A stretch of DNA of 44,460 nt from Candidatus Tyrphobacter aquilonaris (GTDB taxonomy: Bacteria > Vulcanimicrobiota > Vulcanimicrobiia > Vulcanimicrobiales > Vulcanimicrobiaceae). The position numbers and the translations under genes are program-made. Location: positions 8,909 through 53,368 of the forward strand of contig PKZD01000015.1 in NCBI GenBank assembly GCA_003133745.1. Reading direction: 5' to 3'. Positions 27,957 to 35,389 of the stretch are shown in pieces; within the stretch, counting starts at the first letter, position 1, and every line of letters starts with the position of its first letter. Below the pieces are notes generated by a model. It saw nothing but the letters and a program-made list of their open reading frames with translations, was not told where the DNA came from and did not search any database.

Positions 27957-29678
27957 ATCGGGAAGCCGGATGACGACCGCGATCGGATCGCGGTAAAGCA
28001 CAGTCCCGCAGAGCGCCGCCGCGTGCAGGCGCGCGGCATTGAATGAATCCGGACGCGTCGATTCCGCCACCGCGACGAGCAGGGCGCCGGCCTGCTGAGC
28101 GTGACCGCACGGATCCGCATCCGGCACGTCGACGGCAAGCGTGCGCGGTGAGAGCACGGCGACGGTTCCGATGCGCAGTCCCCAGCCTGCGACGCGAGGC
28201 GGTTGCGTGCGCGAGAGCCACGCGTAGACGCCCGAGCGCTCTCCGCGCACGGCAAGCGCGTCGGCATAGAAGCGCGTGCTCGTTCGCATCGCAAGCAGCG
28301 TCGTAATCACGATCGCGACCGCCGCCGCAGCCGCGAGCGGTATGCGGGCTTTCGCGTTGCGTGCGTACGCGACGGCGAGCGGAACGGCAATTGCGGCGAC
28401 GAGCGCCGCGAGGGTGACGCGATCGTTCCAATAGATGAGGAGCAGTTGCAGCGCCTCGCCGAGGATCGCGAACAGAAGCAGGCGGAGCGCGATCCGTGGG
28501 AAGCGCAGCAGGGACGGCGCCAGGATCAGCGCGCCCGCGGCCATTGCGGGTGCGAAGTAACGCAGCGAGTTCCCCGTCGCGAGTTGGACGTGCGCATCCG
28601 CGAAGCCGAACGGCACGAGCAATATGACGGCGACGGCGGCGATGCCGGCAACGTTCAGCGGGCGCTCGCGGCCGAGCCGCGGCGAGCCGAGCGCCAAGAG
28701 GAGCAAGAGGAATCCGAGGGGCGCGAAATGTACCGCGGCCGCGAATCCATATTCCAACGTCGCGACGGGGTGTGCGATCATCGTCGACCGCCACAGATGC
28801 GGAAATGCGATCGAGGCCGCCGGCACGAAGGCGCCGTGCCAAAGGATACCGTCGTGAACGGCCCAGAGCGCCACGGCGGCGCCGGCGGCGATCCATGCCC
28901 GCGGCCGCGCACGCGCAGCCGCGAGCGCGATGATTGCGAAAACCCACCCGTCGGGCTTGATGAGCGCGCACATCGCGGCCGAGCGCAGCACGGTGACGTC
29001 GTCGACCGGTGCGCTCCACAGGATCTCGACGAAGAATGCCGCGAGCCAGACGTCGTTTTGCAGCGATCCGGCTTGAATCGCGATCGGAAGGATGCAGATC
29101 GTCGCCGCGGCGAGGGCGTCCGACAAGCGCGTCGGAAGGAGCGCGCCCTCGCGCGCCCACGCGAAGATTCGCAATCCCAAGAGCGCGATCGCGCCGAAGC
29201 CGCACCAGCCGAGTGCGAACGGCGTCGAGACCGCGTAGAGTCCGCTCGCAAACAACTCCGACGCCGGCGGATACCACCAGTACCGCGTCTGCGTCGTCCA
29301 GATCGAATGCGCGTGCGCCCACGCGGCGGCGTTCGGCAGGTGGTACGAAAGCGTATCGCCGTCGAGCAGCGGACGCACGAGCGACGGCCAGGCGACGAAC
29401 GCGAGCGCCGCGAGCAAGAGGTACGGCACCGGCTCGCGGAAGTCGCGCTCGCGCCGTTGTTGCCGCACGATCGCACCCGCGACGCATACGATGAGCGCAA
29501 GCCAGCAGAGTGGAGCGTAGAAGAGATGCGTGAAGCTCAGGACGAGCGGAATTGCCGTTCCGATGATGAGCGCGTCGCGCATGCGATCGGCCAACCGCGG
29601 TCCGCCGCGCAGTATCGGCGCGGCCGCCCAGAGTCCGAGCAGCCAGAGGGCCGCGAGCACCGCCGCTACGACGGCCAT
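27951..29678 (-). CDS. Polytopic membrane protein, glycosyltransferase (PMT/ArnT-like) type
   Basis: A 575-residue integral membrane protein with ten or more spans and a C-terminal soluble domain of about 110 residues. After the second span a loop reads RPLLDGDTLSYHLPNAAAWA, an acidic first loop typical of GT-C glycosyltransferases that use lipid-linked sugars. WYPPASELFASGLYAV is also typical of uncharacterised GT-C proteins. The ATG at 29678 overlaps the argS stop (TGATG), so it is translationally coupled. The sugar and acceptor are unknown. Its family resemblance is stronger than any specific function. Confidence 0.7.
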   Translation of the reverse strand: MAVVAAVLAALWLLGLWAAAPILRGGPRLADRMRDALIIGTAIPLVLSFTHLFYAPLCWLALIVCVAGAIVRQQRRERDFREPVPYLLLAALAFVAWPSLVRPLLDGDTLSYHLPNAAAWAHAHSIWTTQTRYWWYPPASELFASGLYAVSTPFALGWCGFGAIALLGLRIFAWAREGALLPTRLSDALAAATICILPIAIQAGSLQNDVWLAAFFVEILWSAPVDDVTVLRSAAMCALIKPDGWVFAIIALAAARARPRAWIAAGAAVALWAVHDGILWHGAFVPAASIAFPHLWRSTMIAHPVATLEYGFAAAVHFAPLGFLLLLLALGSPRLGRERPLNVAGIAAVAVILLVPFGFADAHVQLATGNSLRYFAPAMAAGALILAPSLLRFPRIALRLLLFAILGEALQLLLIYWNDRVTLAALVAAIAVPLAVAYARNAKARIPLAAAAAVAIVITTLLAMRTSTRFYADALAVRGERSGVYAWLSRTQPPRVAGWGLRIGTVAVLSPRTLAVDVPDADPCGHAQQAGALLVAVAESTRPDSFNAARLHAAALCGTVLYRDPIAVVIRLPDL

Positions 29679-31366
29679 CACATCGAGTCTGGGGCTTTCA
29701 CGCCGAGCAGGTCGAGCGAGATCGCGAGCACGCGCTGCGCGGCGAGGCAGAGCGCGAGGCGCGCGAGGCGGACTTCGCGCTCCTCCGCGAGGATTCGGCA
29801 CTCGGTGTAAAACTGATGAAAGTCCGACGCGACGTCGCGCGCGTAGCGCGCCAGCCGGTGCGGCGCCAACTGCTCCACGACGCTCTGCGCTAGATTCGGA
29901 AGCTCCGCCAGCCGTCCCGCAAGCGCGATCTCCGCGGGATGCACGAGGGGATCGAGCGCCGCGACGCGCGCCGCCTCAACGTCCGCGTCGCCGGCCTTGC
30001 GAAGAACGGAGACGATGCGCGCGTGTCCGTACTGCACGTAGTAGACCGGGTTGTCGTTGCTCTGCTCGACGGCGAGCTTGAGGTCGAAGGTCAGCGGCGT
30101 GTCGGTTGCGAGCATTGCGAAGAAGAAGCGCGTCGCGTCGACGCCGACCTCGTCGAGGATCTCGTCGAGCGTCACGAGTTGCCCCGCGCGCTTGCTCATC
30201 GAAACCTGCTCTTCGCCGCGCATGAGCGTCACGTGCTGGGCGATGAGCACCTCGAGCCGGCCCGGATAGCCGAAGGCGGCTGCGAGCCCGTGGAGCCGCC
30301 CGATATAGCCGTGATGATCGGGTCCGAGGATGTCGATGACGCGATCGGCACGACGCAGCTTCTCGTAATGATATGCGACGTCCGCGCAATAGTACGTCGG
30401 TCGCCCGTCGCTACGCACGAGCACGCGATCTTTGTCGTCGCCGAACCGCGTCGCCCGGAAGAAGAGCGCGCCCTCCTCTTCGTATGTCAGGCCCAACTCC
30501 TTGAGGCGCTCGATGCCCGCAGCGACGCGTCCGCTCTCGTGCAGTTCGCGCTCGCTTTGCCAAAGATCGTAACGGACGCCGAAGCGTTCGGCGCTGCGGC
30601 GCTGCTCCGCGACGAGCTCGTCGCGCGCAAAGCGCGCGGCAGCCTCGATGCACTCCGATTCGGGCGCATTCATCCAACGCTCGCCGTCGCGCTCGCGCAG
30701 CCGCCGCGCCAAGTCGGTCACGTACTCGCCGGGATAACCCTCTTCCGGAAAGGGATAGTTGGGATCGGTGAGCTGCCGATACCGCGCAAAGAGCGAACGG
30801 CCGAGCATCTCGAGTTGGCCGCCCGCATCGTTGATGATCCATTCGACGAAGACGTCGTAACCGCGCAGACGCATCGTTCGCGCGAGCGCATCGCCGATCG
30901 AGAGCGCGCGCCCTTGAACGACGACGAGCGGACCGGTCGGGTTTGCGCTCCCGAACTCAAGCGAAATGCGCGTGCCGTGATGTGACGCCCGTGCGAAGGC
31001 CTCGCCGTCTCGCACGATGCGCGCGACGGCAGCCTGCCAGATCGCGGGCGCGAGACGCAAGTTGATGAAGCCCGCGACGGGTTCGATCGATGCAAAGAGC
31101 GCGGCGACGCGCGGCGCTCGCGCGTGAAGATCGGCAACGAGCGCCTGCGCCACCTCTTGCGGACCGCGGCGCGCGGCACGCACGAGCGAGAACGCGACGT
31201 TCGTTGCGAACTCTCCGAACTCGGGGCGACGCGGCGCCTCGAAGCCCACCGTGGCATCGTTGCCCGGATAGAGGCCCGCGGCGCTCTCGCGGATCGCATC
31301 CGCGAAGCTGCGCAGCGCGTCGTCGGGCAGGACGGCGTGCTCGGCGTCCACGGCCGCTGACTCCAT
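29678..31366 (-). CDS. argS: Arginyl-tRNA synthetase with altered HIGH motif
   Basis: A 562-residue class I arginyl-tRNA synthetase that charges tRNA-Arg. An N-terminal additional domain (about 1-110) ends in EPVAGFINLRL. Within the catalytic Rossmann core, SANPTGPL is followed by VVVQGR where canonical enzymes have HVGHGR (residues 148-151). VEWIINDAGGQ follows, and VSMSKRAGQLV is the KMSK loop. A C-terminal anticodon-binding helix bundle ends the protein. It has normal length and starts at ATG 31366 after GAAGG. It sits between dprA and the glycosyltransferase-like gene. The missing HIGH histidines are discussed in the findings; a catalytically active variant is more likely than a dead gene. 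Confidence 0.9.
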   Translation of the reverse strand: MESAAVDAEHAVLPDDALRSFADAIRESAAGLYPGNDATVGFEAPRRPEFGEFATNVAFSLVRAARRGPQEVAQALVADLHARAPRVAALFASIEPVAGFINLRLAPAIWQAAVARIVRDGEAFARASHHGTRISLEFGSANPTGPLVVVQGRALSIGDALARTMRLRGYDVFVEWIINDAGGQLEMLGRSLFARYRQLTDPNYPFPEEGYPGEYVTDLARRLRERDGERWMNAPESECIEAAARFARDELVAEQRRSAERFGVRYDLWQSERELHESGRVAAGIERLKELGLTYEEEGALFFRATRFGDDKDRVLVRSDGRPTYYCADVAYHYEKLRRADRVIDILGPDHHGYIGRLHGLAAAFGYPGRLEVLIAQHVTLMRGEEQVSMSKRAGQLVTLDEILDEVGVDATRFFFAMLATDTPLTFDLKLAVEQSNDNPVYYVQYGHARIVSVLRKAGDADVEAARVAALDPLVHPAEIALAGRLAELPNLAQSVVEQLAPHRLARYARDVASDFHQFYTECRILAEEREVRLARLALCLAAQRVLAISLDLLGVKAPDSM

Positions 31367-31393
31367 CTCACGCCCTTCGCCGCAACGCTGCGG

Positions 31394-32266
31394 TCATCTT
31401 CGCCTTGCGTATCGCGCCGCGCCCAGGCGCTCGACGAGGCCGTCGATTTCGAGCACGGTGAGCGCGGCGAGCGTTGCCGCAGGCGTTGCGCCGCTTCCGG
31501 CGATGAGCGCGTCGAGATCGCGCTCCCCGTCTGCAAGCAGCGAGAGCAACGACCGCGCCGTCGGATCTGCCGGCGCTGGAAGCTCCGGTGCGCGATCCAG
31601 CTCGCGCAGCATCGGCGGCAGATGGAGCGCTTCGAGTACGTCATCGGCCGATCGCGCGAGCACGGCCCCGTCCCGGATCAGCGCGTGACAGCCCGCAACG
31701 TGCGGACGATCGAGGTCGCCGGGAATCGCGAGCACGGGAATGCGTCCCGCAGCCCAACTCGCCGTGTTCAGCGCGCCGCTGCGTGCCGGCGCTTCGACGA
31801 CGAGAAGCGCGTCGGCGAGCGCCGCGACGATGCCGTTGCGTTCGAGAAACTGGTGCGGCAACGCCGGCTGTTCGGGTCCAAAGGGCGAAAGCACGGCGCC
31901 GCCTCCCTCGACGATGCGCTCGGCGAGCGGCGCGTTGCGGGGCGGGAAGAAGCGGCGATGCCCCCCGCCGAGGACGGCGATCGTCGGCGCACCGGCCGCG
32001 AGCGCGCCCTCGTGCGCGCAGGCGTCGATCCCGAGCGCGAGGCCCGAGAGGATCGCGCATCCCCTCGCGCCCAGGTCATGAGCGAAATCGTGGGCGAGCC
32101 TGCGGCCGTACGCCGTGGCGGCACGCGTGCCCACGATGGCGACGCAGGGACGCTCCAGGCCCTGAAGGGAGCCGGCGCACCACAAACCGGCGAGGGTTGC
32201 CGGGAAGCCTCGGAGGCCTCGCAGGGCTGCAAAGCGGGCGTGCGGCTCGTACCGTGGGGACTCCAT
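31394..32266 (-). CDS. dprA: DNA processing protein DprA
   Basis: A 290-residue DprA/Smf protein. It loads RecA onto incoming single-stranded DNA during natural transformation. The Rossmann-like core carries IVGTRAATAYGRRLA, ILSGLALGIDACAHEGAL, IAVLGGG and RNGIVAALADALLVVEA. A C-terminal winged helix (about 230-288) follows. The N-terminal SAM-like domain of longer homologues is mostly missing. The start at ATG 32266 has AAGGGAG about 4 bases upstream; the reading frame extends further left without similarity. It leads the operon dprA-argS-membrane protein. comM at 37306-38841 is a second transformation gene in the window. Confidence 0.9.
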   Translation of the reverse strand: MESPRYEPHARFAALRGLRGFPATLAGLWCAGSLQGLERPCVAIVGTRAATAYGRRLAHDFAHDLGARGCAILSGLALGIDACAHEGALAAGAPTIAVLGGGHRRFFPPRNAPLAERIVEGGGAVLSPFGPEQPALPHQFLERNGIVAALADALLVVEAPARSGALNTASWAAGRIPVLAIPGDLDRPHVAGCHALIRDGAVLARSADDVLEALHLPPMLRELDRAPELPAPADPTARSLLSLLADGERDLDALIAGSGATPAATLAALTVLEIDGLVERLGAARYARRR

Positions 32267-32298
32267 CGTGCTCCCTTCACGACCAAGAGGGGCGACAG

Positions 32299-32346
32299 CC
32301 AGGGGGAAAGGCGGCCGCGCCAGGGAATGGGGCGCCGCAACCAGGG
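32299..32346. repeat. Three CCAGGG hexamers at exact 21-base spacing
   Basis: CCAGGG begins at 32299, 32320 and 32341, exactly two helical turns apart, in the 130-base region between dprA and the DUF5679 gene. The bases between the hexamers are only weakly alike. Possibly direct-repeat protein-binding sites; chance in GC-rich DNA is also plausible. Confidence 0.3.
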
Positions 32347-32396
32347 GCGACCCGGTTCCTTTTTCTCGGGGCCCCAAGCGCGGAGAGGAGTCTCAA

Positions 32397-32546
32397 ATGG
32401 CAGCAGAAGCCTATTGCGTGAAATGCAAGACGAAGCGCCAGATCAAAGACGCAGTGCAGATCACGATGAAGAACGGTCGCCCGGCGACCGAAGGCAAGTG
32501 TCCGGTCTGCGGAACGAAGATGTTCAAGATCGGCGCGGCAGCGTAG
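32397..32546 (+). CDS. Small zinc-ribbon protein (DUF5679 type)
   Basis: A 49-residue protein with two zinc knuckles, CVKCKTKR and CPVCGTKMFK, the DUF5679 pattern. It folds as a single zinc ribbon and is basic, so a nucleic-acid or ribosome contact is plausible, but no function is established. The start at 32397 has GGAGAGGAG 6 bases upstream. It precedes nrdR, which has its own -10-like TATAAT, so the two may be transcribed separately. Confidence 0.85.
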   Translation: MAAEAYCVKCKTKRQIKDAVQITMKNGRPATEGKCPVCGTKMFKIGAAA

Positions 32547-32586
32547 CGGCCTCTCGGCCTCATCCGCCTCACGCGGGCCCCTAGTG

Positions 32587-32592
32587 TATAAT
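32587..32592 (+). promoter_or_regulatory. Perfect -10 element (TATAAT) before nrdR
   Basis: TATAAT at 32587-32592 with no convincing -35 hexamer 17 bases upstream. Transcription would start near 32599. The in-frame ATG at 32591 overlaps this element, which argues against that ATG as the nrdR start. Confidence 0.5.
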
Positions 32593-32601
32593 GGGGAGAC
32601 C

Positions 32602-32618
32602 GCCCACTACATGTGGGC
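32602..32618. promoter_or_regulatory. Inverted repeat in the nrdR leader, possible NrdR box or hairpin
   Basis: GCCCAC, 5 bases (TACAT), GTGGGC: a perfect 6-bp inverted repeat starting a few bases after the predicted transcription start. The core CTACATGTGG matches 7 of 10 positions of the NrdR-box core (CWATATATWG), so autoregulation is possible. It could equally be an mRNA hairpin. Confidence 0.35.
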
Positions 32619-32638
32619 CGCCCGCGAGAGGTAGCGCC

Positions 32639-33091
32639 CTGATCTGTCCGACCTGCCGCAAGAGCGAGACACGCGTCGTCGATTCACGCGACGACGAGTC
32701 GGTCGTGCGGCGTCGCCGCGAATGTCTGGACCCGCGCTGCAAGCATCGTTTCACGACCTACGAGCGGCAAGAATCGCCGCGTCTCTACGTCGTGAAGAAG
32801 GACGGGCGCCGCGAGCAGTACAGTCGCGAGAAGGTGCTCTCCGGCTTGCGAAAAGCGTGCGAGAAGCGGCCGATATCGGAGAGCCGCATGGAAGCGGTTG
32901 CCGCCGACTTGGAGCGTGCGCTCTTCGCTCGCGGCGAGAGCGAGGTGCCGGCCGCGCTCATCGGCGAGAAGCTCATGGACGCGCTCAAGTCGCTCGATCC
33001 GGTCGCATACATTCGTTTCGCGAGCGTCTATCGTTCCTTTCGCGACATCGAGAGTTTCCGAGAAGAGTTGGCCGCGCTCCTCGCCAAGTGA
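32639..33091 (+). CDS. nrdR: Transcriptional repressor NrdR, probable CTG start
   Basis: A 150-residue NrdR repressor of ribonucleotide reductase genes. An N-terminal zinc ribbon (CPTC, then CLDPRC) is followed by [20 protein letters not shown] and an ATP-cone domain (about 46-136, with [17 protein letters not shown]) that senses ATP/dATP. Homologues begin directly at M-x-CP-x-C; here the matching codon is CTG (32639), with GAGAGG about 8 bases upstream. The only in-frame ATG (32591) would add 16 unrelated residues and lies in a -10 element. The second zinc knuckle is CX4C, not the usual CX2C. No ribonucleotide reductase gene is in the window; dut follows 10 bases downstream. Confidence 0.88.
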   Translation: MICPTCRKSETRVVDSRDDESVVRRRRECLDPRCKHRFTTYERQESPRLYVVKKDGRREQYSREKVLSGLRKACEKRPISESRMEAVAADLERALFARGESEVPAALIGEKLMDALKSLDPVAYIRFASVYRSFRDIESFREELAALLAK

Positions 33092-33101
33092 GTTGCGGTC
33101 G

Positions 33102-33566
33102 ATGAGCAGCATGCGGGTCGCGATCGTGCGCCTCCCGGAAGGCGCAGGCCTGCCGCTTCCTTCGTACATGAGCGACCTTGCAGCGGGCGCGGATCTTTGC
33201 GCCGCAATCGACGGCGAGTTGTGCTTGCGTGCGGGCGAGCGCGCGCTCGTCCCGACCGGATTCGCGATCGCGTTGCCGCCGGGATACGAAGCGCAGGTTC
33301 GCCCGCGCAGCGGCCTTGCGTGGCGGCACGGCGTCACCTGTCTCAACTCGCCGGGAACGATCGACGCCGATTATCGTGGTCCGCTGCAAATCGTGCTCGT
33401 CAATCTCGGCAGCGAGCCGGTGACGATCCGGCGGGGCGACCGCATCGCACAGCTCGTCGTCGCGCCGGTCGCACGCGCGCACTTCGAGTTGGTCGAGAGC
33501 CTCGAGACGACGACGCGCGGAAACGGCGGTTTCGGCTCGACGGACATGGCGAACAGCGCTTCGTGA
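33102..33566 (+). CDS. dut: Deoxyuridine 5'-triphosphate nucleotidohydrolase
   Basis: A 154-residue trimeric dUTPase that hydrolyses dUTP to dUMP and keeps uracil out of DNA. The motifs are AGADLCA (I), [12 protein letters not shown] (II), GTIDADYRG with the catalytic Asp (III), GDRIAQLVV (IV) and RGNGGFGST (V), all in order. The ATG at 33102 is taken; a second ATG at 33111 is also possible. Next to nrdR it makes a nucleotide-pool pair. Its stop overlaps the next gene's GTG by 4 bases. Confidence 0.94.
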   Translation: MSSMRVAIVRLPEGAGLPLPSYMSDLAAGADLCAAIDGELCLRAGERALVPTGFAIALPPGYEAQVRPRSGLAWRHGVTCLNSPGTIDADYRGPLQIVLVNLGSEPVTIRRGDRIAQLVVAPVARAHFELVESLETTTRGNGGFGSTDMANSAS

Positions 33567-34540
33567 ACGTTTACATCGTCGGGAAGGGCGCGGTCGGCAA
33601 CTATCTCGGCGATCTGTTGCAGGGCATCGGCGTCGACGTCGTCTATGCGCCGCGTCCGCTTGCCGACGTCAAACCGTATGACGCCGACGTCGCGATCGTT
33701 GCGGTGAAAGCCTACGACACGCCCGGCGCAGTCGAGACGCTGCGAGCGGCGATCGCCTATCCGCAGAAATGCGTCTTCCTCTCCCCGCAGAACGGCGTCG
33801 GCAACGAGGAGGAGTTGATCTCCGCTTTCGGCGCCGATAACGTCGTCGCCGCGTCGCTCACGGTGCCGATCGGCCGCGACCGTGACGGACGCACGAATGT
33901 GGCGAAGGAGGGCGCGATCACGTTCGCCCCCACGGGCTCGACGGCGTTCAACTGGCTCGTCGCGACCTTTGCGAGCACCGGATTGCCCGTCAAAGTCGTC
34001 GAGGACTGGCGCGCGATGAAATGGAGCAAGCTCGCACTCAACGTCGTCGCGAACGCGAGCTGCGCGATTCTCAACGTGTTGCCGAACCGGCTCGTGGACT
34101 TCGATCGCATCTTCGCACTCGAGATTCGCATGTTACGCGAGGTGCGCGCGGTCATGCAGGCGATGGGGCTGACGCCGATCGACTTGCCGCGTTACCCCGT
34201 GCGCGCGCTGCTCGGCGTCGCGACGCTTCCGAGTCCGATCGCTCGCGGCGTGCTCGCGACGCGCATCGCCGGCGGACGCGCCACGAAGCCGCCGTCGCTC
34301 TTGCTCGATCTGCGCCGCGGCAAACCCGAAACCGAGGTGAACGTGCTCAACGGCGCCGTCGCCGCCGCGGGCCATGAGCATCGCGTCGCCACCCCGGTCA
34401 ACGCCGTCTACGCGCGCGTGCTCGACGCGATCGCGCACATGCCGCAGCTGTGGGCGAAGTATCGCGAGCGGCCCGAAGCGCTCGAGGCCGAAGTCGAAGC
34501 CGAGGTGCGCCGCACGCGCGCGCTCGCGCGAGGCATGTAG
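33563..34540 (+). CDS. panE: Ketopantoate reductase family protein
   Basis: A 325-residue ApbA/PanE-family NADPH reductase. The N-terminal [13 protein letters not shown] is the dinucleotide loop. [14 protein letters not shown] in the middle carries the catalytic Lys, and [24 protein letters not shown] is the C-terminal substrate segment. It would reduce 2-dehydropantoate to pantoate for CoA synthesis. The family contains many paralogues of other specificity, so the pathway is not certain; no other pan gene is near. It starts at GTG 33563, overlapping the dut stop (GTGA). Confidence 0.82.
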   Translation: MNVYIVGKGAVGNYLGDLLQGIGVDVVYAPRPLADVKPYDADVAIVAVKAYDTPGAVETLRAAIAYPQKCVFLSPQNGVGNEEELISAFGADNVVAASLTVPIGRDRDGRTNVAKEGAITFAPTGSTAFNWLVATFASTGLPVKVVEDWRAMKWSKLALNVVANASCAILNVLPNRLVDFDRIFALEIRMLREVRAVMQAMGLTPIDLPRYPVRALLGVATLPSPIARGVLATRIAGGRATKPPSLLLDLRRGKPETEVNVLNGAVAAAGHEHRVATPVNAVYARVLDAIAHMPQLWAKYRERPEALEAEVEAEVRRTRALARGM

Positions 34541-34546
34541 CGTCGA

Positions 34547-35389
34547 ATGCGCGATCCGAACGTTCCCGAATCGCTCGAAGGCTGGTGGATCCTCCACCGG
34601 ATGTTCGCATTCGACCGATGCGCATGGGACGATCTCTCCGCGAAGCGCCGCGCGAGGATCGGCTCGCAAGCCGCGGACTTATTCGATCATCTCAAGGGTC
34701 GCAACGAGGGAGATCTCGCGCTCTGCAATCTCACCGGGCACAAGGGCGACCTCATGCTCGTCCACTACGCGCGCACCTACGACGAACTCGCCTATCTCCA
34801 GATGCTCGTCGACAAACTCGAGCTGCGCTCGCTGCTCTCGCCGCGCGGATCGTACGTCTCGGTGCTCGAGCTCGGGCTCTACGACGCAACCGCAAAGATC
34901 CATGCGGATCTCGCCGGACGCGGCTTGACCGCGCACACGCCGGAGTGGATCGCCGCGTTCGACGAAGCCCTTGCATCGCAGGCCGAGAACCCGCACGTCG
35001 CGCCGCGGCTTTGGGCGCGCATTCCGCAGCGCCGATACGTGTGTTTCTATCCCATGACGAAGAGGCGCGGCGATAGCGACAATTGGTACGCGCTGCCGTA
35101 TGCGGAGCGCGCGAAGCTCATGAACGAGCACGGGAAAGTCGGACGCTCGTATCACGGCCGCGTCACGCAAGTGATCTCCGGCTCGATCGGGTACGACGAT
35201 TACGAGTGGGGCGTCGATCTCTACGCGGACGACCCGTTGGTCTTCAAGAAGCTCATCTACGAGATGCGCTTCGACTTGGCAAGTGCGCGGTACGCGCAGT
35301 TCGGCCCGTTCTGGAGCGGACTGCAGTTTTCGACGGATCAGCTCGCGGCGTTCCTCGCCGGGGAAAGCGTTCCACTGCTCTCTTCGTAG
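34547..35389 (+). CDS. hemQ: Coproheme decarboxylase (HemQ/chlorite dismutase family)
   Basis: A 280-residue chlorite-dismutase-family protein of the HemQ (ChdC) type, which converts coproheme III to haem b with peroxide in the coproporphyrin-dependent haem route. FYPMTKRR contains Tyr168, matching the catalytic Tyr. MNEHGKVGRSYHG contains the proximal His195, 27 residues later as in Firmicute HemQ. GSIGYDDYEWGVDLYADD and the MRFDLASARYAQFGPF stretch complete the fold. True chlorite dismutases lack this Tyr arrangement. Its last 52 bases overlap the convergent membrane-protein gene. No hemH or hemY is visible here. Confidence 0.88.
   Translation: MRDPNVPESLEGWWILHRMFAFDRCAWDDLSAKRRARIGSQAADLFDHLKGRNEGDLALCNLTGHKGDLMLVHYARTYDELAYLQMLVDKLELRSLLSPRGSYVSVLELGLYDATAKIHADLAGRGLTAHTPEWIAAFDEALASQAENPHVAPRLWARIPQRRYVCFYPMTKRRGDSDNWYALPYAERAKLMNEHGKVGRSYHGRVTQVISGSIGYDDYEWGVDLYADDPLVFKKLIYEMRFDLASARYAQFGPFWSGLQFSTDQLAAFLAGESVPLLSS

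Noticed and set aside
28203-29810. A plus-strand open frame of about 535 codons opposite the glycosyltransferase-like membrane protein
   Set aside because: Highly charged, low-complexity translation (Arg, Glu, Asp) typical of antisense frames; the minus strand shows clean transmembrane segments.
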